DNA of 64,000 bases from Corynebacterium sp. (lineage in GTDB: Bacteria; Actinomycetota; Actinomycetes; Mycobacteriales; Mycobacteriaceae): the NCBI RefSeq assembly GCF_030538285.1, contig NZ_JAUNUG010000003.1, positions 62,001 to 126,000 of the forward strand. The letters are read 5' to 3'. The notes below the pieces were generated by a model, which was not told the DNA's origin, ran no database searches, and saw nothing but the letters and a program-made list of their open reading frames with translations. Each line of letters opens with the position of its first letter. The stretch's first letter is position 1. The translations under genes and the position numbers were made by a program. Shown here in pieces: positions 17,108 to 24,482 of this stretch.

Positions 17108-17589
17108 AGGACCTCCTCGAGCAACGCGTCCAGATCGGCGACGATGAATTCGCGCTCGGCCAACACATTGTCGCGCGCGATGTGCAGCGTGGAGCCGGCC
17201 AGCGCAGTGGGGTCCATCTCGAAGGCCAGGATGCACGGGAATTCCAGGCCCGGCTGCTGGATGCCGCATTGGCTCATGGAGTGGCGTTGTACGTCGCGCC
17301 CGGCGCCGTCGATAAGTGTGGCGTCCAGGGTAAGCGGTTCCGGGACGTCCGTCGCCTGCAGCGTCACCACCAGGAAAATGCCCTGTGTGGGCTGTTCGCG
17401 GTAGACCTCGTGGGCAGCCACATCTGAGACTGTGACCGTGCCGATCCGCTCCGCGCTGCCCGTGCGCAGGTAGGGGCGATCGAGGACGGACTGTGGCGCG
17501 GGGAACAGACCGGAGATCCAGGTGCCCAGGGAAATTGCCACGAGGATGAACACGAACAGCACCGACTGCTGTGTGGTGGGCAGCCTCAT
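17104..17589 (-). CDS. Membrane-anchored exported protein, unknown (second of three)
   Basis: 161 aa. N-terminal TM anchor (VLFVFILVAISLGTWISGLF), then an extracellular beta-rich domain: GTVTVSDVAAHEVYREQPTQGIFLVVTLQATDVPEPLTLDATLIDGAGRDV, followed by two Cys (SQCGIQQPG, EFPCILAF). It is built like DUF4352 or other small Ig-like exported domains, but I cannot assign a family. Both ends overlap neighbours by 4 nt, giving tight translational coupling with the genes on either side. The ATG at 17589 is the only sensible start. Confidence 0.75.
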   Translation of the reverse strand: MRLPTTQQSVLFVFILVAISLGTWISGLFPAPQSVLDRPYLRTGSAERIGTVTVSDVAAHEVYREQPTQGIFLVVTLQATDVPEPLTLDATLIDGAGRDVQRHSMSQCGIQQPGLEFPCILAFEMDPTALAGSTLHIARDNVLAEREFIVADLDALLEEVL

Positions 17590-18122
17590 AGAACCACCTC
17601 CGCCACGGGCGTGGGATCGAAGAACTGCATCGAACCGTCGAGGTTACTGGCCCGCCAGGTCATCGAATTGATCACCAGCACCGCCGCACCATCCGGCAGC
17701 TGCACGCTGATGTCCACCGGTACCCCCGGATTGAGCACTCCCACCGAGGATCCGTCGGTGCGCAGGGTGGTGGCGAAGGTGGACTCCTCCTGCCCCTCCC
17801 ACCCCAGAATCTGGCCGAGTGTGAGGGCATCGACGGGGCGCGTGCCGGCATTGGTCACCGTCAGGTTGACGGTGTCGATCTCCCCGCCGAAAAAGTCGGT
17901 GATCGGCCCGGTGCCGTGGACGACGACGTCGACGGGGGCGGCGGTGATGGGGGAGGGGGCGTCGATAAGCGGGTAGCGCGGTGTGTCACTGTCGGCGGCC
18001 TGGAAACCGCCGAATAGGCCTAGTACGCCGACCAGCGCGAGACCCGCGAGGATCTTGAGGTTCGACCTGCTCAGCAGATCAGCGCGGAGGGCGTCGGCCA
18101 CCCGCCGGACAGGGGTGCTCAT
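17586..18122 (-). CDS. Membrane-anchored exported protein, unknown (first of three)
   Basis: 178 aa from ATG 18122 (MSTPVRRVADALRADLLSRSNLKILAGLALVGVLGLFGGF). A TTG three codons earlier is possible. A ~30-residue basic cytoplasmic tail precedes one TM helix, then a beta-rich extracellular domain follows (PITDFFGGEIDTVNLTVTNAGTRPVDALTLGQIL...VPVDISVQLPDGAAVLVINSMTWRA). The same anchor-plus-sheet plan in three coupled genes suggests an old duplication and a joint complex. It is divergent from the hypothetical gene before hemW. Confidence 0.75.
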   Translation of the reverse strand: MSTPVRRVADALRADLLSRSNLKILAGLALVGVLGLFGGFQAADSDTPRYPLIDAPSPITAAPVDVVVHGTGPITDFFGGEIDTVNLTVTNAGTRPVDALTLGQILGWEGQEESTFATTLRTDGSSVGVLNPGVPVDISVQLPDGAAVLVINSMTWRASNLDGSMQFFDPTPVAEVVL

Positions 18123-18220
18123 GAGAGACAAGAATAGTGCACGGCGAGTCCTCCCGACCGGCTTCGGGAACTGGCCTAAAGTCAGGCTCGATCCAGGAAA
18201 AAGACAGGGGGTAGCCCACG

Positions 18221-18865
18221 ATGCAGAAGATCGCCGCTGAGCTGCGCCATCGCGAGCTCACCCAGGAGATCTACAACATCGGCGATGAGGTCGCCGAGTA
18301 CATCGAGCACCTCCTGCAGTCCATCCGCGACTGGGACGGCGAACTCACGGTTGACTGCCTCGCGGAATTCGACGAGATCCTCGCCGACGCCCGCCGCGAT
18401 TCCCGCCACATCATCGGCGAACTTCTCGGCCTGCGCCAGGCACTGACGTCCGGACTGCGTTCGGGGGTGCTGTCGGCTGCTGCCACGCGTTCTTCGCAGC
18501 TGGTGGAACCGGAGCTTCTCGACGCCGCCTCCCTCGAGGAGCTTTTCGACAACTCCGAGCTGGATTCCCGCACCGCGCTCGTCGTGGAGCATCTCGGGGA
18601 AATCGTCGAATGGGTCCTCGCGCAGACGGACATGGTCGCCCACAACCTCGATGCGGTGAGCCTGCCGCATCTTTATGCCCGCGTCGGCACGCATGTCACC
18701 ATCGCCGTGGAGGGCTGGCTGATCACGGTCGCGCAAGCTTTCCCGGGCTACACCCGCTCCATGCGCGGGGACAATCCGCCGGAGTTCCTCGTTGAGCGCG
18801 CGCGTATCGACGCCGTCGTCGCCCGCGTCGCCGCCAAGCGTGCCCGCCGCGGTGCCGCCAGCTAA
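18221..18865 (+). CDS. Hypothetical all-helical protein upstream of hemW
   Basis: 214 aa, acidic, predicted mostly helical (AELRHRELTQEIYNIGDEVAEYIEHLLQSIRDW, EFDEILADARRDSRHIIGELLGLRQAL), ending in a basic tail (VVARVAAKRARRGAAS). No signal peptide or TM. ATG 18221 has a purine-rich stretch (GGAAAAAGACAGGGGG) upstream. The stop is 10 nt before the hemW start, so the genes are probably co-transcribed. No family recognised. Confidence 0.7.
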   Translation: MQKIAAELRHRELTQEIYNIGDEVAEYIEHLLQSIRDWDGELTVDCLAEFDEILADARRDSRHIIGELLGLRQALTSGLRSGVLSAAATRSSQLVEPELLDAASLEELFDNSELDSRTALVVEHLGEIVEWVLAQTDMVAHNLDAVSLPHLYARVGTHVTIAVEGWLITVAQAFPGYTRSMRGDNPPEFLVERARIDAVVARVAAKRARRGAAS

Positions 18866-18875
18866 TCTGGCTGGA

Positions 18876-19988
18876 ATGTTCGGCGTTTACCTTCACGTCC
18901 CCTTCTGCAGCACCCGGTGCGGCTACTGCGACTTCAACACCTACACCCCGGGTGAGCTTGACATGGCACCCGTCGCCTACCTCGATTCCCTGGCCCGGGA
19001 GCTCGAACTCGCTGAGGGCCCGCCGGCGGACACCGTCTTCATCGGCGGGGGCACCCCCTCCCTGCTGGGGGCGGAGGGATTAACGCGCATCCTGGAGTTG
19101 GTGCGCGAGAATTTCGGCCTGGCGCCCGACGCCGAGATCACCACCGAGTCCAACCCGGAGTCCACCTCGCCCGAGTTTTTTTCGCAGCTTCTCGACGCCG
19201 GCTTCACCCGCATCTCCCTCGGCATGCAGTCCGCCTCCCCCGCCGTGCTGCGGGTGCTGGACCGCACGCACACCCCCGGCCGGGCCGTCGAGGCAGCGCA
19301 GGAGGCCCGCGCCGCCGGTTTCGAACACGTCAACCTCGACATGATCTACGGCACTCCCACCGAAACCGACCAGGATGTGGCTGACACTCTCGACGCCGTA
19401 CTCTCCGCGGGGGTGGACCACGTCTCCGCCTACTCCCTCATCGTCGAGGACGGCACCGCCATGGCCCGCAAGGTCCGCCGCGGGGAGCTGCCCGCCCCTG
19501 ACGACGACGTCTACGCCCACCGCTACGAGATGATCGCCGACCGCCTGGCCGCCGCCGGTTTCGACTGGTACGAGGTGTCCAACTGGGCCAAGCCAGGGGG
19601 GCAGTGCCGCCACAACGAGATCTACTGGCGCGACGGCGACTGGTGGGGGGCTGGCCCCGGGGCGCATTCCCATATCGGCAACCGCCGCTTCCACAACGTC
19701 AAACACCCCGCCCGCTATGCCAGGATGCTCGCCGAGGGCCAGCTGCCGATCGCCGGGGAGGAAACACTCAGCGACGATGACCGGCACACCGAGAAGATCA
19801 TGCTCGGCCTGCGCCTGCGCGAAGGCATCCCCTTCGCCTCGATTCGGCAGGGGGGACACGGGGTCGTGATCAAGCACATCGACGGTGGATTGCTGCAATG
19901 TGTCGGAGACCGCATCGCGTTGACCGACGCCGGGCGTCTGTTGGCCGACGGCATCATCACGGACATTCTGGTGGCGGAGGAGACATGA
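18876..19988 (+). CDS. hemW: Heme chaperone HemW (radical SAM, HemN-like)
   Basis: 370 aa from ATG 18876 (MFGVYLHVPFCSTRCGYCDF); upstream in-frame codons overlap the previous gene. The radical SAM cluster motif CSTRCGYC is at Cys11/15/18. HNEIYWRDGDWWGAGPGAHSH carries the HNxxYW signature of HemW proteins, which bind heme and deliver it to acceptors rather than act as coproporphyrinogen dehydrogenase. From memory, hemW lies next to hrcA in C. glutamicum; here the stop overlaps the first gene of the accessory island by 4 nt (ATGA), and hrcA lies 17.5 kb away. Confidence 0.92.
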   Translation: MFGVYLHVPFCSTRCGYCDFNTYTPGELDMAPVAYLDSLARELELAEGPPADTVFIGGGTPSLLGAEGLTRILELVRENFGLAPDAEITTESNPESTSPEFFSQLLDAGFTRISLGMQSASPAVLRVLDRTHTPGRAVEAAQEARAAGFEHVNLDMIYGTPTETDQDVADTLDAVLSAGVDHVSAYSLIVEDGTAMARKVRRGELPAPDDDVYAHRYEMIADRLAAAGFDWYEVSNWAKPGGQCRHNEIYWRDGDWWGAGPGAHSHIGNRRFHNVKHPARYARMLAEGQLPIAGEETLSDDDRHTEKIMLGLRLREGIPFASIRQGGHGVVIKHIDGGLLQCVGDRIALTDAGRLLADGIITDILVAEET

Positions 19989-20662
19989 TCAAGAAACTGC
20001 GTGCCGCAGCCGATGTGCGCACCTCGGGGATCGACCCGGGAGAACTCCTCGCCTACCTGCACGCTCAGACCCCTCAGCACCCGGAGCTCGGGCGGGAGGT
20101 CATGGCTTTCGGGCTCGGCAGCGGGGACCCGGACCTGGTGCAGAAAGGCCGGCGGTGGGCGGCGACGGCCCATTACGCCCGGGCCCGCGACGAGACCCTG
20201 CCCGCCCGGCAGCGGATCACCCACGCCCTCGAGGTGGCGCTCCTAGAGAGCGGGAACGAATTCGCCCACCAGGCCCGCCTGCTGGCCGGTGAACTGGAGA
20301 TGACCGATGGTGACCCCGACCATGCGACCGAGCATCTGGAGGCGGTGTACCGGGAGGCGGACTGGAATCGTTCCTTGCCCACGGTGGTGTCAGCGGCGAT
20401 CGGTTTGTCGAACTTGTACCGGAAGCAGGAGCGACGTCGAGAAGCGGCGGAACTGTTCGTGCAGATCCTCGGGCAGGTGGATCCGGATCGAATCCAGGAA
20501 ACCACAGCGCAGATCGCCTACGCCTATGCACTGGTGGAGCTGGCGGCGATGCACCGGGAGGCAGGACGCACCGACCTGCAGCGGCAACTGATCCGCCGGG
20601 CCGCCGACTATCTGCGCCAACACGGGGAAGAAGAATTGGCTGTGTGGGCGGAAAACCGCTGA
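19985..20662 (+). CDS. TPR-like helical repeat protein 1 (island)
   Basis: 225 aa, soluble, entirely helical with TPR-like pairs: QRITHALEVALLESGNEFAHQARLLAGELEM, DHATEHLEAVYREADWN, AAIGLSNLYRKQERRREAAELFVQILGQVD, IAYAYALVELAAMHREAGRTDLQRQLIRRAADYLRQHGEEELAVW. ATG 19985 overlaps the hemW stop (ATGA). It shares pattern and final repeat with the larger TPR gene that follows (both end in ..LxxxA(D/T)RALRxLG/HGxxxLA), suggesting duplication. Likely a scaffold for the products of the facing operon; that partnership is inferred from position. Confidence 0.65.
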   Translation: MIKKLRAAADVRTSGIDPGELLAYLHAQTPQHPELGREVMAFGLGSGDPDLVQKGRRWAATAHYARARDETLPARQRITHALEVALLESGNEFAHQARLLAGELEMTDGDPDHATEHLEAVYREADWNRSLPTVVSAAIGLSNLYRKQERRREAAELFVQILGQVDPDRIQETTAQIAYAYALVELAAMHREAGRTDLQRQLIRRAADYLRQHGEEELAVWAENR

Positions 20663-20708
20663 AGAAACTATGCTGGGGGAAGTTTTCCACGCTGAAGAAG
20701 GATGAGAA

Positions 20709-22040
20709 GTGCAGGACACCGAAAAACTGCGGAGCCTGGTCTCCGGAATGCGCCAGAACCGGCACGCCGGATATATGCACAGCGTGGGACCCAGCGTCGA
20801 TGCGAACCTCCGCGGCTACGACACCCTCGCCGCCGTCCAGGACGACGCGGACCTCCTCCTCGAGGCCGCCCGCCTCATGCAGGCCACCGAACTGGCAGAG
20901 ATCTCCGGGGACGGGGCGCTGCAGTACCCCTTCGCCCGCATCCACGCGGAAAACCTCACGGCTCTCGGGCTGGCCGCCGGGGACCCGGAGATGGTGTTCC
21001 TGGGAAAGGTGAACCTGCTGGTCACCGAGATCCTGCAGACGAAGGACCGCAGCCGCGTCAACCAGCTCATGGAAAGGGCGGACTGGCTGGTCAACCACCC
21101 TTTACGCCAGGAGAATGAATCCCTCAACTCCCGTATCTTCCAGGCCCTGGACCACGTGGAGTCTCTCCTGCCGGATCCGGTGGACCCCCAGCTGGCCGCC
21201 ATTGACGCCGAGGTGGCCGAGTGGGTGGCGTCCCGGTCGATCGGGCGGAGCCAAATCGACCACGTCGTGGAAGTCATCGGCGATCTGGGGGCGGAACTGA
21301 ACTTCGACTCCATGCAGTATCTCTATGACGCGGTGAGCGGGGTTATCGATCCGGAGGATAAGACCTTGGGCACCCTGGTTGACCGGTTCCGGATGGCCTA
21401 TGAGTATTATGCGGCCCTGCGGTTCGTCAACCGCGGTCGAGCCCTGCAGGAACTGGCATCCGCCGCTGGCCCCTTGGCCGATGCGGAGGAGGCCGACGTG
21501 CGAGTGATCCTCGGTGCGGAAGGCGCGGCCTTGCTGCACATCGGCCAGGCGGGGCGCCAAGCGGTGATCAACTCACCGCAGTGGCGCGCACCCCTGGCCC
21601 GGGCCAAAGAGCTTCTCGACGGCGAAGACGCCCGCGCCGACTACATCGACGCCCTCATCCACGAGGGCGAGTTCCTCATGCGGGAGAATGATCCCCGCGA
21701 GGCCTTCGCCACCCTCAACCAGGCTTATACCCTCGCGATGGCCGAGGAGTACCTGCCGGCCCTGGTCGTGGCGAGTATCGATCTGGCCAGCCTGTATTTC
21801 CTCCGTGACATGCATCGGGAGGCGGCGGCGCTGTTCCTCAACCTGCTGCAGGCCCACCCGCTGGAGAGACAGGAGGAGCGCAGCGATATCCTCGCGGTCG
21901 CCTTAGCCGAGGCGGAGTTGGCCCTGATGTATCGCTTCGCCGGTGACCAGGCCACCTACGAGACCATGCTGGGCCGATCGACGCGCGCTTTGCGGGAGCT
22001 GGGCCTGCATTCCCTGGCGAACCAGGCCGCGGAGCGTTAG
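20709..22040 (+). CDS. TPR-like helical repeat protein 2 (island)
   Basis: 443 aa from GTG 20709 (VQDTEKLRSLVSGM), with GAAGAAGGATGAGAA upstream. It is helical throughout, with TPR-like units in the C-terminal half: ARADYIDALIHEGEFLMRENDPREAFATLNQAYTLAMAEEYLPALVVASIDLASLYFLRDMHREAAALFLNLLQ, then a final unit AEAELALMYRFAGDQATYETMLGRSTRALRELGLHSLANQAAER. The N-terminal half (residues 1-250) is helical with less obvious repeats. No TM or signal. The stop overlaps the stop of the last operon gene on the other strand by 4 nt, so the two transcripts run into each other. Confidence 0.65.
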   Translation: MQDTEKLRSLVSGMRQNRHAGYMHSVGPSVDANLRGYDTLAAVQDDADLLLEAARLMQATELAEISGDGALQYPFARIHAENLTALGLAAGDPEMVFLGKVNLLVTEILQTKDRSRVNQLMERADWLVNHPLRQENESLNSRIFQALDHVESLLPDPVDPQLAAIDAEVAEWVASRSIGRSQIDHVVEVIGDLGAELNFDSMQYLYDAVSGVIDPEDKTLGTLVDRFRMAYEYYAALRFVNRGRALQELASAAGPLADAEEADVRVILGAEGAALLHIGQAGRQAVINSPQWRAPLARAKELLDGEDARADYIDALIHEGEFLMRENDPREAFATLNQAYTLAMAEEYLPALVVASIDLASLYFLRDMHREAAALFLNLLQAHPLERQEERSDILAVALAEAELALMYRFAGDQATYETMLGRSTRALRELGLHSLANQAAER

Positions 22041-22507
22041 AAACCGAACCAGGCGTGGCCGCGCGGCAACCACAGCGCAATCACGGCACCAAGCCCGAGC
22101 AGGGTGGCCGGCCACATGCCGGGCATGATCACCACGAGGATGCCGATGACGGAGACCACCGTCAGCCCGTAGCGCCCCCACGGCTGGGCCAGCAACATCG
22201 CGCCGACCAGCACCAGGATCCCCGCCAGCGCCACCACCTTGAGCACCACCATCTCCCAGAAGAAGTCGTGGCGGGTGAGCTCGGTGGTGGAGTTGATATC
22301 GACGATGATGAGGTACGCCAGGTACAACACCGCGATAAGGTACAGGGCGCCCGCGATGAGCAGGTTCCACGGGGCCTGCAGCGGGTTAGTGCCGCGGGCG
22401 GAGACCTGGAAGCGCTCCGGGAGAGCGCCGGGGCGGCCGTAGACGTAGCTTTCCCCACCGCCGGTCGGCTGCTCGGTTGGTTCGTCCCACCCGATCTTCT
22501 CGGTCAT
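22037..22507 (-). CDS. Four-TM membrane protein (last gene of the island operon)
   Basis: 156 aa from ATG 22507, which overlaps the GTPase stop by 4 nt (ATGA). A ~45-residue polar N-terminus (TEKIGWDEPTEQPTGGGESYVYGRPGALPERFQVSARG) precedes four hydrophobic helices: PWNLLIAGALYLIAVLYLAYLIIV, EMVVLKVVALAGILVLVGAML, YGLTVVSVIGILVVIMPGMWP and ATLLGLGAVIALWLP. No family motif. Tight coupling to the GTPase gene suggests it is the membrane partner or target of that protein. Function unknown. Confidence 0.7.
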   Translation of the reverse strand: MTEKIGWDEPTEQPTGGGESYVYGRPGALPERFQVSARGTNPLQAPWNLLIAGALYLIAVLYLAYLIIVDINSTTELTRHDFFWEMVVLKVVALAGILVLVGAMLLAQPWGRYGLTVVSVIGILVVIMPGMWPATLLGLGAVIALWLPRGHAWFGF

Positions 22508-23520
22508 GACCACTCACTCACCTGCGGTTGTTCGAAGACTCCGTGCTGTTGGAAGTGCCAGCGCAGCGGATCGGTCGTGCGGAACGGGGCGATGCCCTGG
22601 CGGCTGAGGTGCTCGCCGGTGGGGGATTCGCCCAGCGCGGAGACCGCGAAGAAGTGGCGGCGGTGCGCATCGGGGTAGAGCTGCTCGATCTGGTTGAGCA
22701 GGTTATCGGCCTTGATGTGGCGCAGGAGGGCCTCGATCTCCATGTTGAGCATGATCTGGTCGTGTTCCTCGTAGTCCCAGCCGGTGTCACGGCGGAAGCT
22801 GGATCCCTCGTTGCCCATGATGGCGCGCCACTCGCCATCGGGGAGCGAGGCCAGCTTCTGCAGCGTGTCGAACTTGGAGATCGTCACCGCCAGCGCCGGG
22901 CGGGCAGTGCCGAGCACCCGCTGGAGGTTGTCCAGCACGTCCTGCGGGTTGCCGCCGAGGCTGGCCTGATGGGGGATGAGTCCGGAGAGGTATGTGCTGA
23001 TCTGCGGCACCTTCAGCGGATCGAAAAGGAAGATCACCAGGTCGGCGTAACGGAAGAAATCGAGGTCCTCGACGGGGGTCTGGAAGTTCTCCAGGTCCTC
23101 CCCGGCGACGTCGCGCAGCACCAGGTAGTGGGGTCGGGTGACGCCGTCGGGGGCGGGCCAGTCACCGAGGGTGAAAATCAGCGGGTCGCGCTGGTAGGCG
23201 TCGGTGCTCGAACTGGTCGGGGTGGGCGCCATGTGGCGCATTTCGACATACAGCGGGGTTTCGTAGTGGGTGGTGTAGCGCTCGCGGGTCGATTCGTCGA
23301 GCGGCCGGATCTGCTTCTTGAAACGGTGGGCCAGCAGCTCGAGCTGCTTGATCACCACGGCCGTGTACAGCGACTTTCCGGACGCGCGGGCGCCGGCCAT
23401 CGCGAAGCAGTGGGTCACGCCCTCGGACCAGCCGGCGGGCAGTTCCAGCCCGGTGTGGGGGCTGACGGTGGTGCCGGGGTCGAGGGGGCGGAAGGTGTGC
23501 GGGCAGCGTGCATAGCTCAT
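22504..23520 (-). CDS. TRAFAC-type P-loop GTPase, double-GTPase-2 (DO-GTPase2)-like
   Basis: 338 aa. Early Cys-Pro stretch (SYARCPHTFRPLDPGT), then P-loop AGARASGKSLYTAVVI at ~residues 42-57. A switch II-like RDVAGEDLENF (DxAGE in place of DxxG) is near 136, and SKFDTLQ (variant of NKxD) near 215. A long helical insert with YLSGLIPHQASLGGNPQDVLDNLQRVL lies between. These features match the double-GTPase-2 family described in GTPase-centred conflict-type systems. Lys and Ser of the P-loop are kept, so nucleotide binding is likely. It lies in the same operon as a GAP1-N2-type protein, the expected partner, with one gene between them. The start overlaps that intervening gene by 4 nt. Confidence 0.8.
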   Translation of the reverse strand: MSYARCPHTFRPLDPGTTVSPHTGLELPAGWSEGVTHCFAMAGARASGKSLYTAVVIKQLELLAHRFKKQIRPLDESTRERYTTHYETPLYVEMRHMAPTPTSSSTDAYQRDPLIFTLGDWPAPDGVTRPHYLVLRDVAGEDLENFQTPVEDLDFFRYADLVIFLFDPLKVPQISTYLSGLIPHQASLGGNPQDVLDNLQRVLGTARPALAVTISKFDTLQKLASLPDGEWRAIMGNEGSSFRRDTGWDYEEHDQIMLNMEIEALLRHIKADNLLNQIEQLYPDAHRRHFFAVSALGESPTGEHLSRQGIAPFRTTDPLRWHFQQHGVFEQPQVSEWS

Positions 23521-24479
23521 GCATTGCCTCCTGTGCTGGTCAGGACATCCGCGAGGGTGTCGGCGGGGGAGGAGATGGCGGCGGCGTTGCCGTCCTCGAG
23601 GGCTTGGAGGAGGTCGTCGTCCAGGGCGATGTAGCCGGCCCGTGCGCCGTGGGTGTTGAGTTCGAACAGCTGCTTCTCGACGCCCGCCGTCGGCCCATAC
23701 GCCAGCACCAGGCTGGGATGGTCCGGGTCGACCATGGACGCGCGCGGCGCGGGGGTGAGGTGGATGACGAGGGTGTCGTCGCTGACCCGCGGCAGCCGGC
23801 CCGACCCGATGCGGGTGGCCCCGCCCGCGAGCTCCTCACTGAGCAGGTCGGACAGTCGGTCGAAGGTGGCGGGCTGCTGGCCGACACGCACCTCATCGAG
23901 GGCCAGGGCAGTGGCCAGGCCGACGATCATGTTCGCCGCCCCGGAGAGCACTCGGGGGTCGGCGAGGCGGGTGGCCGTTGCGGAGGCGTCCGCGCACACC
24001 AGAACTGAGGACACCCCGCTCGCGCCGGCCATGCGGCTGCGCAGTGAGGACAACACGACCATGGACTCGCGGCCCAGGTTGGTGGATTCATCCGAGCCGT
24101 AGGCGGTGAGCAGGTACTGCTCGCCGGAGTTGCTGATCTCGCCGATGATCTTCTCGCTGACACCGTCGACACGCACGAGCGGGAACTCGATGGTGACGTT
24201 GTGCTGGTCGCTCGCCCCGCTGCGGGTGATGGTCACGCGCAGCGACTGGTCCGGCCCGAATTCTCCACCCGCCGCCGGGGCGACGATGATGCTGGCGCGT
24301 TGTGGACACGACATCAGGAAGACGCAAGCGTCGCTAGCGGTGTTGACCTGTAGTTGTTCACCGGTGACGCTGACCCGGACCGGCTGGGCGCCCGCGCCGA
24401 CGGCGAAAGCGTCGATGCGCAGGTACCCACCCAGCGGGATCGCGTGGGTGTCATTGGCGCTGAGAGTGATGATGGACAT
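23517..24479 (-). CDS. Island protein: beta-rich N-terminus plus vWA-like C-terminal half
   Basis: 320 aa. Residues ~1-130 are beta-rich (MSIITLSANDTHAIPLGGYLRIDAFAVGAGAQPVRVSVTG...HNVTIEFPLVRVDGVSEKIIGE), recalling TerD-like or other sandwich folds. From ~150 an alpha/beta domain begins with SSVLVCADASATATRL; the DASAT element sits where vWA domains have the metal-binding DxSxS, and ANMIVGLATALALDEV would be helix 1. The rest (TLVIHLTPAPRA, SLVLAYGPTAG) fits alternating strands. Assignment to vWA is by pattern only. Start ATG 24479 has GAGGA upstream inside the end of the GAP1-like gene. It lies between that gene and the GTPase gene. Confidence 0.55.
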   Translation of the reverse strand: MSIITLSANDTHAIPLGGYLRIDAFAVGAGAQPVRVSVTGEQLQVNTASDACVFLMSCPQRASIIVAPAAGGEFGPDQSLRVTITRSGASDQHNVTIEFPLVRVDGVSEKIIGEISNSGEQYLLTAYGSDESTNLGRESMVVLSSLRSRMAGASGVSSVLVCADASATATRLADPRVLSGAANMIVGLATALALDEVRVGQQPATFDRLSDLLSEELAGGATRIGSGRLPRVSDDTLVIHLTPAPRASMVDPDHPSLVLAYGPTAGVEKQLFELNTHGARAGYIALDDDLLQALEDGNAAAISSPADTLADVLTSTGGNA

Positions 24480-24482
24480 GGC

